A DNA stretch of 64,000 nucleotides from JBGAPH01 sp046349955 (lineage in GTDB: Bacteria > Planctomycetota > Planctomycetia > Pirellulales > JBGAPH01): assembly GCA_046349955.1 (NCBI GenBank), contig JAXMBI010000022.1:62001-126000 (forward strand). The letters are read 5' to 3'. Positions 16,866 through 25,590 of this stretch are shown in pieces; the stretch's first letter is position 1, and each line of letters begins with the position of its first letter. The position numbers and the translations under genes are program-made. The notes under the pieces are model-generated. The model did not search any database. It saw only the letters and a list, made by a program, of their open reading frames with translations, and was not told where the DNA came from.

Positions 16866-17975
16866 TCAGTGCCGGAAGAGCGCCAACACGATTTCCGAGG
16901 CGATCAGGGCGATGACGACGAGTTCCAGGAACTCGGTGCGGTGGCCGGCCGCTTGTTGAGACACGACCTGATAAACCCCCTCCGCCACCGAGAGCGAGCG
17001 CTCGATGCTGGCCGACCAGTCGTCGAGATGAAACCGCGCGCCCAGCAGCCGGTAGAGCCGAGACAGGTACTGGTCGCCGATCAGCTTGAGCACGTTGTTG
17101 GTGCGCTCGAACACGGCGTGCGCCTCGATCTTCATGTCGCCCACCTTGCGCAGCGAGCGCGCTTGGCTCCGCCAGATCGGCAGCCAGGACCGCACGAGGG
17201 GGTGGATCAGCCGATAGGCGGCCGCCAACTCGTCGTCGAGCCGATTGTCGATCAAGCGGAACTCCAGCAACTGTAGATTGGCGAAGGCAATGGTCTCCAG
17301 CGTTTCGCCGCAGTCGTCGTCCACGAGCACGGCGGCCGACCATTCGGGCAAGAACAAGTCGTTGGGGCCATAGCGCAACCGCAGCCGGAGCGATTGCTCG
17401 ATTTCTTCTTTCCCGAGCGGCTCATCTTCGAGCTTGAGGAGCCCCGCGAGCCAGGCCGACTTGCGCTCGAGCAGATCCTCAACGCTGAAGGGCATGGTCC
17501 CCGGCGGCCACTGGAACACCAGGTATTCTTCGGTCAGCTCGCTCCAGCGCGGCCTGTCGATCGCGGGCAGCAGCTTGTCGAACAAGGGCCCGGCCGCGGC
17601 GCGGGCCACCGCCACGAGCGGTTCGGCGTCGGCCAGGCCGCCGGCGAGGTGCGACAGCGTCTCCGCGGGCAATGAGAAGGGAATCTGCAGCCGCAGAGTC
17701 ACCCCGCCGAAGTCGAACACCGTGGCTTCGACTTCGGCCGGCAACGGCCCCGCGCCCGGCAAATCGAGCGTCACCGGCGTCAGGCGAAAGCGCAGCGGCC
17801 GCGGCCGGTAGGCGATCGACGGCGGCGTGCGCGAGCGACGCGGCAAAACGTGGTAGGTGGCCGGCGCCAGGCTCTGGGCCTGTTCGAGGTCGATTTCCTC
17901 GCCCCAATCGAACGCCACGTTGACGTGCAGCGTGCCGGCCAGTGGCCGATCCCAAGCGGATGACTCGCTTACCAT
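16866..17975 (-). CDS. DUF155/RMD1-like membrane-anchored protein
   Basis: The protein has 369 residues. The ATG at 17975 is preferred to longer frames because conserved-looking sequence begins soon after it. The N-terminal half is a beta-rich soluble domain (FDWGEEIDLEQAQ), the middle is alpha-helical, and a single hydrophobic helix lies at the very C-terminus (LELVVIALIASEIVLALF) with almost nothing after it. That layout, with the LExxVIxLIxxEI tail, is typical of the DUF155 family, which includes yeast Rmd1 and Mrx10. The role in bacteria is unknown. The assignment is moderate because it rests on the tail and architecture. It converges with the small membrane-protein gene. Confidence 0.5.
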   Translation of the reverse strand: MVSESSAWDRPLAGTLHVNVAFDWGEEIDLEQAQSLAPATYHVLPRRSRTPPSIAYRPRPLRFRLTPVTLDLPGAGPLPAEVEATVFDFGGVTLRLQIPFSLPAETLSHLAGGLADAEPLVAVARAAAGPLFDKLLPAIDRPRWSELTEEYLVFQWPPGTMPFSVEDLLERKSAWLAGLLKLEDEPLGKEEIEQSLRLRLRYGPNDLFLPEWSAAVLVDDDCGETLETIAFANLQLLEFRLIDNRLDDELAAAYRLIHPLVRSWLPIWRSQARSLRKVGDMKIEAHAVFERTNNVLKLIGDQYLSRLYRLLGARFHLDDWSASIERSLSVAEGVYQVVSQQAAGHRTEFLELVVIALIASEIVLALFRH

Positions 17976-18177
17976 TCGACATCCCGTACGAGCGCCCCGC
18001 GGAGCTTCAGCATAGCAACCCAGCTTTCGCTCTTCAGGGCCACCTTTTCGTGGACCTGCTTTGTCCCGTGAACGGCGGCCGCAACTCGCCTGTCTTGCCA
18101 AATTGCAGGCGCATTGTTAGCAATGATCGCTTCGCACTAACTGCCGCAACGTGCCCGCCGCCTTCGTGGAGACCTCC

Positions 18178-19272
18178 GTGAGCGTTCATGCCCAGAGACG
18201 AGACAAGCTTCGCCGGCTGTTCAAGAAGGCCGAGGCCGACGCGCTTTTGGTGACCAGCTTCACCAACGTGACGTACCTCACCGGCTTCACAGGGGACGAC
18301 AGCTACCTGCTGCTCACGGCCAAGGAATCGCTCCTGCTGAGCGATCCCCGTTACACCACGCAACTCGAGGAGGAATGCCCCGACGTCGACCGGATCATCC
18401 GCACCCACGGCGAGCCAATGGCCCAGTCGATCCAGCGGGTGGTCGGTAAGCTCAAGCTCGGCACGATGGGCATTGAAGCCGGCTCGATGACGGTGGGTCT
18501 TCGCGAGCAATTGGCCGAAAAGCTGCCGGCGGTCTCCCTCGCGCCGCTGAGCGGGCTGGTCGAAGAGCTGCGGGTGATCAAAGACAAGGCCGAGGTCGAC
18601 GAGATTCGCGAGGCCGCGCGGTTCGCCGAGCGGGCCTTCGACGTGCTCCGGGCCACGCTGCGGCCCGACCTCAGCGAAAAGTTCGTGGCCGACCAAATCG
18701 AGGCCAACGTCCGCGGCTTCGGCGGCAAGTGCACCAGCTTCCCGCCGATCGTCGCCGTGGGGCCCCGAGCGGCCCTGCCCCATGCCCGGCCGACGGAGCG
18801 CACGATTGGCGAAAGCGAATTCGTGCTTGTGGATTGGGGGGCTTCGGGCAAGCTGTATAAAAGCGACTTGACCCGTGTTTTGGTGACAGGTAAAATCCCG
18901 CCCAAACTCGAACGGGTGTATCGACTTGTGCTGAAAGCGCAGTTGGCCGGCATCGAGGCCATTGCCCCGGGCGTTCCGGCCAACCAGGTCGACGCCGCGG
19001 CACGCAAGGTGATTAGCGATGGTGGTTTCGGGCCGCAGTTCAGCCATGGCCTAGGGCATGGCCTAGGGCTCGACATTCACGAGGCCCCGCGGCTGAATTC
19101 GCTCAACACCGAACCGCTGCGCCCCGGCATGGTCGTGACCGTGGAGCCAGGCATTTACATTCCCGGTTGGGGGGGAGTGCGGATCGAGGACGACATCTTG
19201 GTCACCAAGACCGGCCACGAAGTCCTCACCAGCGTGCCGAAGGAGTGGGAAGAGGCCCAGGTGCGGCTCTAA
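18178..19272 (+). CDS. pepQ: M24 family Xaa-Pro aminopeptidase
   Basis: The protein has 364 residues. The GTG at 18178 is chosen because GGAGA lies just upstream; an in-frame GTG at 18151 is the alternative. A creatinase-type N-terminal domain (YLTGFTGDDSYLLL) precedes the pita-bread catalytic domain. The metal ligands are Asp in VLVDWGASG and in YKSDLTRV, His in GLGHGLGLDIHE, Glu in TVEPGIY and Glu in VRIEDD, so the set is complete. The enzyme cleaves N-terminal or dipeptide Xaa-Pro bonds in the cytosol. It sits directly before accB and accC. In many bacteria the same peptidase is followed by efp and then accB-accC; efp is absent here. Confidence 0.88.
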   Translation: MSVHAQRRDKLRRLFKKAEADALLVTSFTNVTYLTGFTGDDSYLLLTAKESLLLSDPRYTTQLEEECPDVDRIIRTHGEPMAQSIQRVVGKLKLGTMGIEAGSMTVGLREQLAEKLPAVSLAPLSGLVEELRVIKDKAEVDEIREAARFAERAFDVLRATLRPDLSEKFVADQIEANVRGFGGKCTSFPPIVAVGPRAALPHARPTERTIGESEFVLVDWGASGKLYKSDLTRVLVTGKIPPKLERVYRLVLKAQLAGIEAIAPGVPANQVDAAARKVISDGGFGPQFSHGLGHGLGLDIHEAPRLNSLNTEPLRPGMVVTVEPGIYIPGWGGVRIEDDILVTKTGHEVLTSVPKEWEEAQVRL

Positions 19273-19362
19273 AAGCCCAACGCCCCGAACGCGAGTTTTT
19301 GGCAACCCAGCGGCCGGGAGAAGTGCATGGGGACGTCTGCCGACGATTCCGGAGAAACCGAA

Positions 19363-19860
19363 ATGAGTGGATCAGGCTCCACGGGCGACACGTTCGATGT
19401 CCGCCGTATCCGTCGCCTGGTGGAACTGATGAACGAGTTCGACTTGGCGGAGATCGACCTCCGCCAGGAGAATCACCGTATCCGCCTGCGCCGCGGCGCG
19501 GAAGTGCCCCTCTTGGAAGCGGCGCCTGCCCCTGCGGCGGCGCCCCGCGCGGCGGCCCCTGCCGCTCCGGCGGCGGCCCCCAAGCCCGAGCCAGTGGCCG
19601 CGGCCGACGACAAGAACATCGTGGCGATCAAGAGCCCCATGGTCGGCACGTTCTATCGTTCCCCCAGCCCCGACGCGGGCCCCTTCGTCAAGGTCGGCGA
19701 CCACGTGGGGCCCGAGACCACGGTCTGCGTGATCGAGGCCATGAAGGTCTTCAACGAGTTGCCCGCCGAGTGCTCGGGCCAAATCGTGGCGGTGCTGGTC
19801 GAGAACGGCGAGCCGGTCGAGTTCGGCCAGCCGCTGTTCCGCGTCGACACCAGCAAATAG
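19363..19860 (+). CDS. accB: Acetyl-CoA carboxylase biotin carboxyl carrier protein
   Basis: The protein has 165 residues. The ATG at 19363 has GGAGA 7 nt upstream and is preferred to 19327. A helical N-terminus (VRRIRRLVELMNEFDLAEI) is followed by an Ala/Pro-rich flexible linker and then the biotinyl domain with KSPMVGTFYRSPSPDAGPF and the biotin site EAMKVFNEL (Lys128). The AccB-specific thumb (SPSPDAGPFV) is present. It carries the carboxylated biotin between AccC and the carboxyltransferase in the first step of fatty acid synthesis. accC follows by 101 nt. The accA and accD genes are not in the window. Confidence 0.95.
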   Translation: MSGSGSTGDTFDVRRIRRLVELMNEFDLAEIDLRQENHRIRLRRGAEVPLLEAAPAPAAAPRAAAPAAPAAAPKPEPVAAADDKNIVAIKSPMVGTFYRSPSPDAGPFVKVGDHVGPETTVCVIEAMKVFNELPAECSGQIVAVLVENGEPVEFGQPLFRVDTSK

Positions 19861-19961
19861 CGCGCGTCCCTGCCGCGCTGCCCCGTCGGGCGGCGGCTGG
19901 CCCCTCGCGCGGCCGGCCCCTGCCCCTAGCGTTTCCTCTTCCGTTCTCCGAAAGCCGCCCG

Positions 19962-21305
19962 ATGTTCAAACGCATCCTGGTCGCCAATCGCGGCGAAATC
20001 GCGCTCCGCGTGATCCGCGCCTGCCGGGAGATGGGCATCGAAACGGTGGCCATCTTCAGCGAGGCCGACCGCGGCGCTCATTACCTTCAGCTTGCCGACG
20101 AGGCCTACTGCGTCGGCCCCGCCCGCGCCGGCGACAGTTACCTGAAGATCGACCGCGTGATCAGCGCGGCCGAAATCGGCAACGTGCAGGCGATTCATCC
20201 CGGCTACGGGTTTCTTTCCGAGAACCATCACTTCGCCGAGATTTGCCGCAGTTGCAAGATCGACTTCATCGGCCCCACGCCCGAGGCCATGAGCCGCCTG
20301 GGCGACAAGAATTCGGCGCGTAAGCTGGCCAAGGAAGCCGGCGTGCCCGTGGTGCCTGGCAGCGAGGGGTTGATCGAAGACGACTCGCAAGCGGTGTCGC
20401 TCGCGCACAAGATTGGCTTCCCGGTCCTCATCAAGGCCACGGCCGGCGGCGGCGGCCGCGGCATGCGCGTGGCCGCCAATGACCTAGCCCTCAAGTCGGC
20501 CCTGCAGCAAGCCCGCACCGAGGCCGAGGCCGCCTTCGGCAACGGCGGGGTCTATCTCGAGAAGTACATCGAGAAGCCGCGCCACGTGGAAGTGCAGCTC
20601 TTGGCCGACCACCACGGCAACGTCGTGCATCTCTACGAGCGCGACTGCTCCGTTCAGCGTCGCCACCAGAAGCTGATCGAAGAGAGTCCGGCCGCCAACT
20701 TGCCGGAAGCCACGCGCGAGGCGATGTGCGCCGCGGCGGTGCGGCTCGCCAAGACCAGCGGCTACACCAACGCCGGCACGGTGGAGTTCATCGTCGATCA
20801 GCAGGGCAATTTTTACTTCATCGAAGTCAATGCCCGCATCCAGGTGGAGCATCCGGTTTCGGAGTTGGTGACCGGCATCGACCTGATCAAGGCGCAGATC
20901 CGCGTGGCGGCCGGCGAGCCGCTGCCGTTCTCGCAACAAGACATCGTGCATCGCGGCTCGGCGATCGAGTGCCGCATCAACGCCGAGGATCCCAAGCGGA
21001 ACTTCCAGCCCAATCCCGGCAAGATCCAGCAGCTCATCGCGCCAGGCGGCTTCGGCGTGCGGTTCGACTCGCACGCCTATAGTGGCTACACGGTGAGCCC
21101 CTACTACGACTCGATGATCGGCAAGCTGATCGTCTACCAGCCGACGCGGGCCGAGGCGATCGCCTGCATGCAGCGGGCCCTTTCGGAACTCGTGGTCGAC
21201 GGCATCCGCACCACGGCCGAGTTGCAGAAAGAAATCCTGGGGCACTCGGCCTTCGCCGAAGGACGGATCGACACCAAGTTCGTCGAGCGGACCTGGATGA
21301 GCTGA
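19962..21305 (+). CDS. accC: Acetyl-CoA carboxylase, biotin carboxylase subunit
   Basis: The protein has 447 residues, the normal length. The start MFKRILVANRGEIALRVIRA is unmistakable, although the frame stays open far upstream. The ATP-grasp fold shows the glycine-rich lid KATAGGGGRGMRVA, EKYIEKPRHVEVQ, ERDCSVQRRHQK and the catalytic EVNARIQVEHPVSE, all intact. It carboxylates the biotin of AccB with bicarbonate and ATP. Co-transcription with the M24 peptidase gene and accB is likely because all three are tightly spaced on one strand. Confidence 0.97.
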   Translation: MFKRILVANRGEIALRVIRACREMGIETVAIFSEADRGAHYLQLADEAYCVGPARAGDSYLKIDRVISAAEIGNVQAIHPGYGFLSENHHFAEICRSCKIDFIGPTPEAMSRLGDKNSARKLAKEAGVPVVPGSEGLIEDDSQAVSLAHKIGFPVLIKATAGGGGRGMRVAANDLALKSALQQARTEAEAAFGNGGVYLEKYIEKPRHVEVQLLADHHGNVVHLYERDCSVQRRHQKLIEESPAANLPEATREAMCAAAVRLAKTSGYTNAGTVEFIVDQQGNFYFIEVNARIQVEHPVSELVTGIDLIKAQIRVAAGEPLPFSQQDIVHRGSAIECRINAEDPKRNFQPNPGKIQQLIAPGGFGVRFDSHAYSGYTVSPYYDSMIGKLIVYQPTRAEAIACMQRALSELVVDGIRTTAELQKEILGHSAFAEGRIDTKFVERTWMS

Positions 21306-21315
21306 GCGCCGCGGC

Positions 21316-21410
21316 GTAGGGTGGGGCGGCAGCCCCACCGCGTCCACGGTGACGTCGTCACTCTCCGGCGGGTCTTAGGGTGGGGCTCGCAGAGCCTCGC
21401 CCCACCCTAC
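21316..21410. repeat. Two GTAGGGTGGGGC-type palindromic repeats
   Basis: Positions 21316-21339 and 21375-21410 each hold TAGGGTGGGGC facing GCCCCACC(CTA), so each can fold into a hairpin. The same motif occurs again at 46740-46819, and as a half at 52743-52756. They fill the gap between accC and the next gene. Confidence 0.65.
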
Positions 21411-21420
21411 AGGTTGCTTC

Positions 21421-22380
21421 ATGCCTTGCTCTGTTTGGCTGCTCGCGCTGCTTGCGCCGACTTTGGCGGCCGACGATGTTCAACTCACTGACGGCGCCAA
21501 GGCCCACTTCGCCACCGTCGAAGAAGCCCGCCAGGTCCTGTCGGCTCACGACGACTTCGCTCAAGCCGTAAGTCCCTTCGACCGCCAAGCCCGGCTGCAA
21601 TCCGCGGGACCGGTGTCGCTCGACGATTGGCTGGCGTTCAACGCCGCCCAGGCCAAGCCGTGGAGCGAAGCGGAACACGCAAAGGTCGAAGCGGCGCTCG
21701 CGAAATTGGCGCCCAAGCTAAAAAAGTTTCGCCTGCCGCTGCCGGAGAAGATTCTGCTCGTCCGGACCACCGGCAAGGAAGAGTCCGGCGCGGCCTACAC
21801 GCGTCAGGCGGCCATCGTTCTGCCCGACGGCATGCTCAAATCCGACGACGACAAACTCGAACGCCTGCTCGCGCACGAGTTGTTCCACGTGCTCAGCCGC
21901 CACGACGCGGCGTGGCGGGAAAGGCTCTACCGCGTTATCGGTTTCGAGCCGATGCCGGCGATCGAGTTGCCCGGCGAATGGGCGAATCGCCGGATCACGA
22001 ACCCGGACGCCCCGCGGATCGACAGCCGGATCACGCTCGAGATCGACGGCCAATCGGTCACGGCCGCGCCCGTGCTCTATGCCACGCCGGCCGAGTTCGA
22101 TGCCCAGACCGGCGGCTCGCTGTTCAAGCACCTGACGTTCCGGCTGCTCGTGCTCGAGCAAGACGACGACCGCTGGCGGCCCAAGCTGGAGAACGGCCAG
22201 CCGGTGTTCCTCGATCCGCGCGAGCAGCCCGACTATGCCCGCCAGATCGGCGAAAACACAGGCTACATCATCCACCCCGATGAGATCCTGGCCGACAACT
22301 TCGTGCTGCTGGTGCGCGGGGAGCGCGCCGTGAAGACGCCCAGGATCTTGGAAGCGATGGGCGCGTTGCTGGAAGAATAA
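21421..22380 (+). CDS. Secreted gluzincin-like zinc peptidase
   Basis: The protein has 319 residues. A short signal peptide (MPCSVWLLALLAPTLAA) is followed by a helical region and a zinc site in LLAHELFHVLSRHD (His152, Glu153, His156). A second acidic site, HPDEILADNF near residue 287, lies in the position expected for the third, Glu ligand of gluzincins. The pattern suggests an active periplasmic or surface metallopeptidase. The family is not otherwise recognised. Palindromic repeats occupy the upstream gap, and no clear promoter is seen. Confidence 0.6.
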   Translation: MPCSVWLLALLAPTLAADDVQLTDGAKAHFATVEEARQVLSAHDDFAQAVSPFDRQARLQSAGPVSLDDWLAFNAAQAKPWSEAEHAKVEAALAKLAPKLKKFRLPLPEKILLVRTTGKEESGAAYTRQAAIVLPDGMLKSDDDKLERLLAHELFHVLSRHDAAWRERLYRVIGFEPMPAIELPGEWANRRITNPDAPRIDSRITLEIDGQSVTAAPVLYATPAEFDAQTGGSLFKHLTFRLLVLEQDDDRWRPKLENGQPVFLDPREQPDYARQIGENTGYIIHPDEILADNFVLLVRGERAVKTPRILEAMGALLEE

Positions 22381-22418
22381 CGGCTGCGCCGGTGCGTCTG
22401 CGCTGCGCTTGACACACC

Positions 22419-23750
22419 CTACAAAATGAACCGGCTCAGGTCCTCGTCCTGGCTGATTTCGGTCAACCGGTCTCGAACCTGCTCCGCGTCGATGGTCACC
22501 TTGCCGGGCCGCTCAGGCGCGTCGAAGCTCAACTCCTCGAGCAGCCGCTCGACGATCGTCGAGAGCCGCCGGGCGCCGATGTTCTGCGTCGTCTGGTTCA
22601 CCTGAAAGGCGAAGTCGGCCATCGCCTCGATCGCGTCGGCCGTGAACTCGAGCTCCACCCCTTCGGTCTGCATGAGGGCGGCGTACTGCTTGGTAAGGGC
22701 GCTCTTGGGCTCGGTGAGGATGCGGATGAAGTCGGCGCGGGTCAGGTCTTGCAGCTCCACGCGAATCGGGAACCGCCCCTGCAACTCAGGCATCAGGTCG
22801 CTGGGCTTCGCCTTGTGGAAGGCCCCGGCCGCGACGAACAGCACGTGGTCGGTGCGGACATATCCGTAGCGGGTCTGCACCGTCGTCCCTTCGACGATCG
22901 GCAAAAGGTCGCGCTGCACTCCTTGGCGTGAGACGTCGGCTCCACGGCCGTCGCTGGCCACGATCTTGTCCATCTCGTCGAGGAAGATGATCCCCAGGTT
23001 CTCGGCCAGCGTGATCGCCTGGGCGTTGACCTGCTCGGGATTGATGAGCGCGTCGCTCTCTTGGTCGAACAGCACTCGCCGCGCCTCGGCCACGGTCAAC
23101 TCCCGGCGCGAGGTCTGCTTGGGCATGATCTTTTCGAACATCCCCTGCAGGTCGACGTCCATTTGCTCGAGCCCCATGCCGGAGATCATCATGGGCGCCG
23201 ATTTCTGCTCGACGGTGATCTCCACCTTGCGCTCGTCGAGCTGGCCGACGGCCAGCATTGCCCGCATCTTTTCGCGGGTGCGCTGGTAGCGTTCGGCGGA
23301 GTCGGCGCTGTCGGTCCCCACGTCGTAGGCCATGGGCGCCGGGGCCAGCAGATCGAGCAACCGCTCTTCGGCCCGGCGGCGGGCTTCGGGCTCGACCTTG
23401 GCGCGCTCCTGGCCGCGGACCAGTCCGATGGCGTTTTCCACGAGCTCGCGGACCATGCTCTCGACGTCGCGGCCGTAGTAGCCGACTTCGGTGTACTTGG
23501 TCGCCTCGACCTTGATGAACGGCGCGTCGGTGAGCTTGGCCAGCCGCCGAGCGATCTCCGTCTTGCCGACGCCGGTCGGGCCGATCATGAGGATGTTCTT
23601 CGGGGAGACCTCAGCCTGCAGGTCCTCCGGAAGTTGTTGCCGGCGCCAGCGATTGCGAACCGCGATGGCCACGGCCCGCTTGGCCGCCTGCTGGCCGACG
23701 ATGTGCCGGTCGAGTTCGGCCACGATCTGCCGCGGAGTCAGCTCGCGCAC
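22419..23750 (-). CDS. hslU: ATP-dependent protease ATPase subunit HslU
   Basis: This 443-residue protein is of the normal HslU length. The Walker A GPTGVGKT is at 57-64, the family GYYGRDVESMVREL pore-loop region follows, a variable I-domain contains MGLEQMDVDLQGMF, and Walker B is FLDEMDK. The sensor and arginine motifs NIGARRLSTIVERLLE and the C-terminal DEDLSRFIL that docks into HslV are present. The start codon is GTG at 23750, inside the last codons of hslV (13-nt overlap), with GGAGGAG just upstream, so the two are coupled. It unfolds substrates for HslV in the cytosol. Confidence 0.97.
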   Translation of the reverse strand: MRELTPRQIVAELDRHIVGQQAAKRAVAIAVRNRWRRQQLPEDLQAEVSPKNILMIGPTGVGKTEIARRLAKLTDAPFIKVEATKYTEVGYYGRDVESMVRELVENAIGLVRGQERAKVEPEARRRAEERLLDLLAPAPMAYDVGTDSADSAERYQRTREKMRAMLAVGQLDERKVEITVEQKSAPMMISGMGLEQMDVDLQGMFEKIMPKQTSRRELTVAEARRVLFDQESDALINPEQVNAQAITLAENLGIIFLDEMDKIVASDGRGADVSRQGVQRDLLPIVEGTTVQTRYGYVRTDHVLFVAAGAFHKAKPSDLMPELQGRFPIRVELQDLTRADFIRILTEPKSALTKQYAALMQTEGVELEFTADAIEAMADFAFQVNQTTQNIGARRLSTIVERLLEELSFDAPERPGKVTIDAEQVRDRLTEISQDEDLSRFIL

Positions 23751-24280
23751 GGCATCTCCTCCACCACGATGTTGGTGTTCGTGTAGATGTCGATCCCGGC
23801 GGCGATCTCCAGGCTGCGGCGCACGATCTCGGCCGCCGCGAGCGACGAATGGGCCACGAGAGCCCGCGCTGCGGCCAAGGCGTAGTTGCCGCCCGAGCCG
23901 ATCGCGATCAGCCCGTCGGTGGGCTGAATGACGTCGCCATTGCCGGTGACAAGCAGCGTGTGCTTGGCGTCGACCACGGCCAGCAGGGCCTCGAGCCGGC
24001 GCAGTGCCCGGTCGGTGCGCCAGTCCTTGGCCAACTCGGTGGCCGCGCGGGGGACGTTGCCGGGGAAGTCCTTGAGCTTGGCCTCGAACCGTTCGAGCAG
24101 GGCGAAGGCGTCGGCGCTCGAGCCGGCGAAGCCTGTGATGACTTTCCCGTCGAGCAGGCGGCGGATCTTGTTAGCGTCGGCCTTCACGATGGCCGCGCCG
24201 AGCGTGACCTGGCCGTCGCCGCCGAGGGCGACGACGCCGCCATGGCGAACGCTGACAATGGTGGTGGAGCGAGTCTTCAT
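23738..24280 (-). CDS. hslV: ATP-dependent protease proteolytic subunit HslV
   Basis: The protein has 180 residues. The ATG at 24280 is preferred to a longer frame because a short propeptide (MKTRS) then precedes the catalytic N-terminal Thr of TTIVSVRHGG. The proteasome-like fold continues with GDGQVTLG, KVITGFAGSSADAFAL, the Asn/Gly-rich GNGDVIQP and AIGSGGNYALAAARAL. HslV forms the double-hexamer protease core opened by HslU. The gene order hslV-hslU with overlapping ends supports a two-gene operon. No heat-shock promoter is evident; a dispersed repeat lies upstream. Confidence 0.96.
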   Translation of the reverse strand: MKTRSTTIVSVRHGGVVALGGDGQVTLGAAIVKADANKIRRLLDGKVITGFAGSSADAFALLERFEAKLKDFPGNVPRAATELAKDWRTDRALRRLEALLAVVDAKHTLLVTGNGDVIQPTDGLIAIGSGGNYALAAARALVAHSSLAAAEIVRRSLEIAAGIDIYTNTNIVVEEMPCAS

Positions 24281-24316
24281 GCGTTTGCCGAGTCGGCCTG
24301 GTGATGCCCGTCCGGT

Positions 24317-24350
24317 CCCCTCTCCCCCCGGGAGAGGGCTAGGGTGAGGG
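24317..24350. repeat. CTCTCCC/GGGAGAGGG dispersed palindrome with CTAGGGTGAGGG tail
   Basis: CCCCTCTCCC faces GGGAGAGGGG-like sequence, followed by CTAGGGTGAGGG. The same element occurs at 32441-32476, 42942-42974, 47774-47810 and 47848-47882. Confidence 0.65.
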
Positions 24351-24457
24351 TCGGCAGAATCGCCTCCCACAGTTCGCGGCGAACCACCCAATATCGGCCA
24401 AACCCACCCCCGCCGCTAGGCCTGAGTCTCGTCGGTAGAGGGACAGTTGCCGGGCAG

Positions 24458-24697
24458 TCAAGGGAAAACGTCGCGGTCCGCACGGGGCGGCGGCAAGTCA
24501 TCCCAGCCCATGGCAATCCTGAACTCCGCATACCCAAAGCCGGCGGTGACCAGCAGAACGGGCAGCGCCATCAATTGCAGGCCGGCCGAGAAACCCTGTG
24601 GCAACCAGGGCGACACCAAACAGGCCGCTAGGCAGACAGACGCCGCGCCCCACAAGTAGAGTGTATGCAGAAGATGCTCGCGGCGTGCGGGGTCCAT
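24458..24697 (-). CDS. Small two-helix membrane protein
   Basis: The protein has 79 residues from ATG 24697; an ATG at 24706 is the alternative. It has a basic start (MDPARREHLLHT), two hydrophobic helices (LYLWGAASVCLAACLVS and LMALPVLLVTAGFGYAEF) and a proline-rich charged tail. No family is recognised. On the minus strand a TAGGAT-like hexamer ends seven bases before the ATG at 24697, similar to the arrangement at other starts in this window. Function unknown. It is placed because the helix pattern and codon use look real. Confidence 0.5.
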   Translation of the reverse strand: MDPARREHLLHTLYLWGAASVCLAACLVSPWLPQGFSAGLQLMALPVLLVTAGFGYAEFRIAMGWDDLPPPRADRDVFP

Positions 24698-24770
24698 GCC
24701 CACCATCCTAGCAGCCGGCGGGGCTGAAGTGGCAGCAGATAAACTGCATCGCTACCACCTCGTGCGGACC

Positions 24771-25316
24771 TCACTCCGCCCCTTGCAGCGCCTCCCACAG
24801 CGCCTCAAGCGCCTGCGGAATCACCCGCACCCCCGCCAGCGACGGCATGAAGTTCGTGTCCCCCTGCCAGCGCGGCACAACGTGCCAGTGTAGGTGCCCC
24901 GGCAGCCCCGCGCCCGCCACGCGTCCCAAGTTCAGCCCGACGTTGAAGCCCTGGGCCGCCATCAGCCGCTCCAGCCGAGCGACGTAGTCCGCCACCTGTT
25001 CGACGCACTCGAGCTGTTCGGCGGACGACAGGTCGGCGAGCCGGGCCTTGTGCAACTTGGGGGCGATCAGCAAATGGCCGTTGTTGTACGGATAGCGGTT
25101 CAGCACGCACACGGTGTGCTCGCCGCGCCCCGCCACCAGGTTCTCGCGGTCGGCGGTGTCGGCCACCGCGCGGCAGAGAAAACACTCCCGGTCGCCCCCC
25201 GGCAAGAGCGTGATCGCGCGCGGCTCGGCCGGGTCGGCCGGCGGGTCAGCCTTGACGTAGGCCAGCCGCCACGGGGCCCAAAGTTGGGTGTGCAACGGGG
25301 TTTCAGGCTCGCTCAT
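24771..25316 (-). CDS. HIT-family nucleotide hydrolase/phosphorylase
   Basis: The protein has 181 residues. The ATG at 25316 has a GAGG upstream. CFLC near residue 45 is a possible structural metal pair. The core has VLNRYPYNNGHLLIAP, and the histidine triad is GHLHWHVVPR with the catalytic middle His. FNVGLNLGRVAGAGLPGHLH and the length match the Ap4A-phosphorylase-like HIT subgroup found in actinobacteria and planctomycetes. It would hydrolyse or phosphorolyse dinucleoside polyphosphates in the cytosol. The exact substrate is not deducible. Confidence 0.88.
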   Translation of the reverse strand: MSEPETPLHTQLWAPWRLAYVKADPPADPAEPRAITLLPGGDRECFLCRAVADTADRENLVAGRGEHTVCVLNRYPYNNGHLLIAPKLHKARLADLSSAEQLECVEQVADYVARLERLMAAQGFNVGLNLGRVAGAGLPGHLHWHVVPRWQGDTNFMPSLAGVRVIPQALEALWEALQGAE

Positions 25317-25590
25317 GATTTGCCTCAACGCAGAGAAGGTCGGGTGCGAGGGAAGAATACTAACCCGCGGCGTGAGCAAGGAGGAGCCCTTGTGAGCGGC
25401 CTATCCGTGCAGAGCATCTTTTGTCGGTTTTCGCGGGCCGGCCGACGAGAGCCGAGGTTTCAGCCCCGGTAGGGGCGTAAGAGGTTAGCCCGATAGCGAA
25501 TGCTGGGCTGCGAGCTGCGTCAAAAAGAAAGCCCCGACTTCAATAAGACGCGCTGAGGGTTGCGGTGGGAGCGTGACTTCTTGCGTTCGG

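Noticed and set aside
19167..19961. N-terminal extension of accC by 265 codons
   Set aside because: The open frame upstream overlaps accB. Real homology begins at MFKRILVANRGEIALRV, and the extension is Arg/Gly-rich noise.
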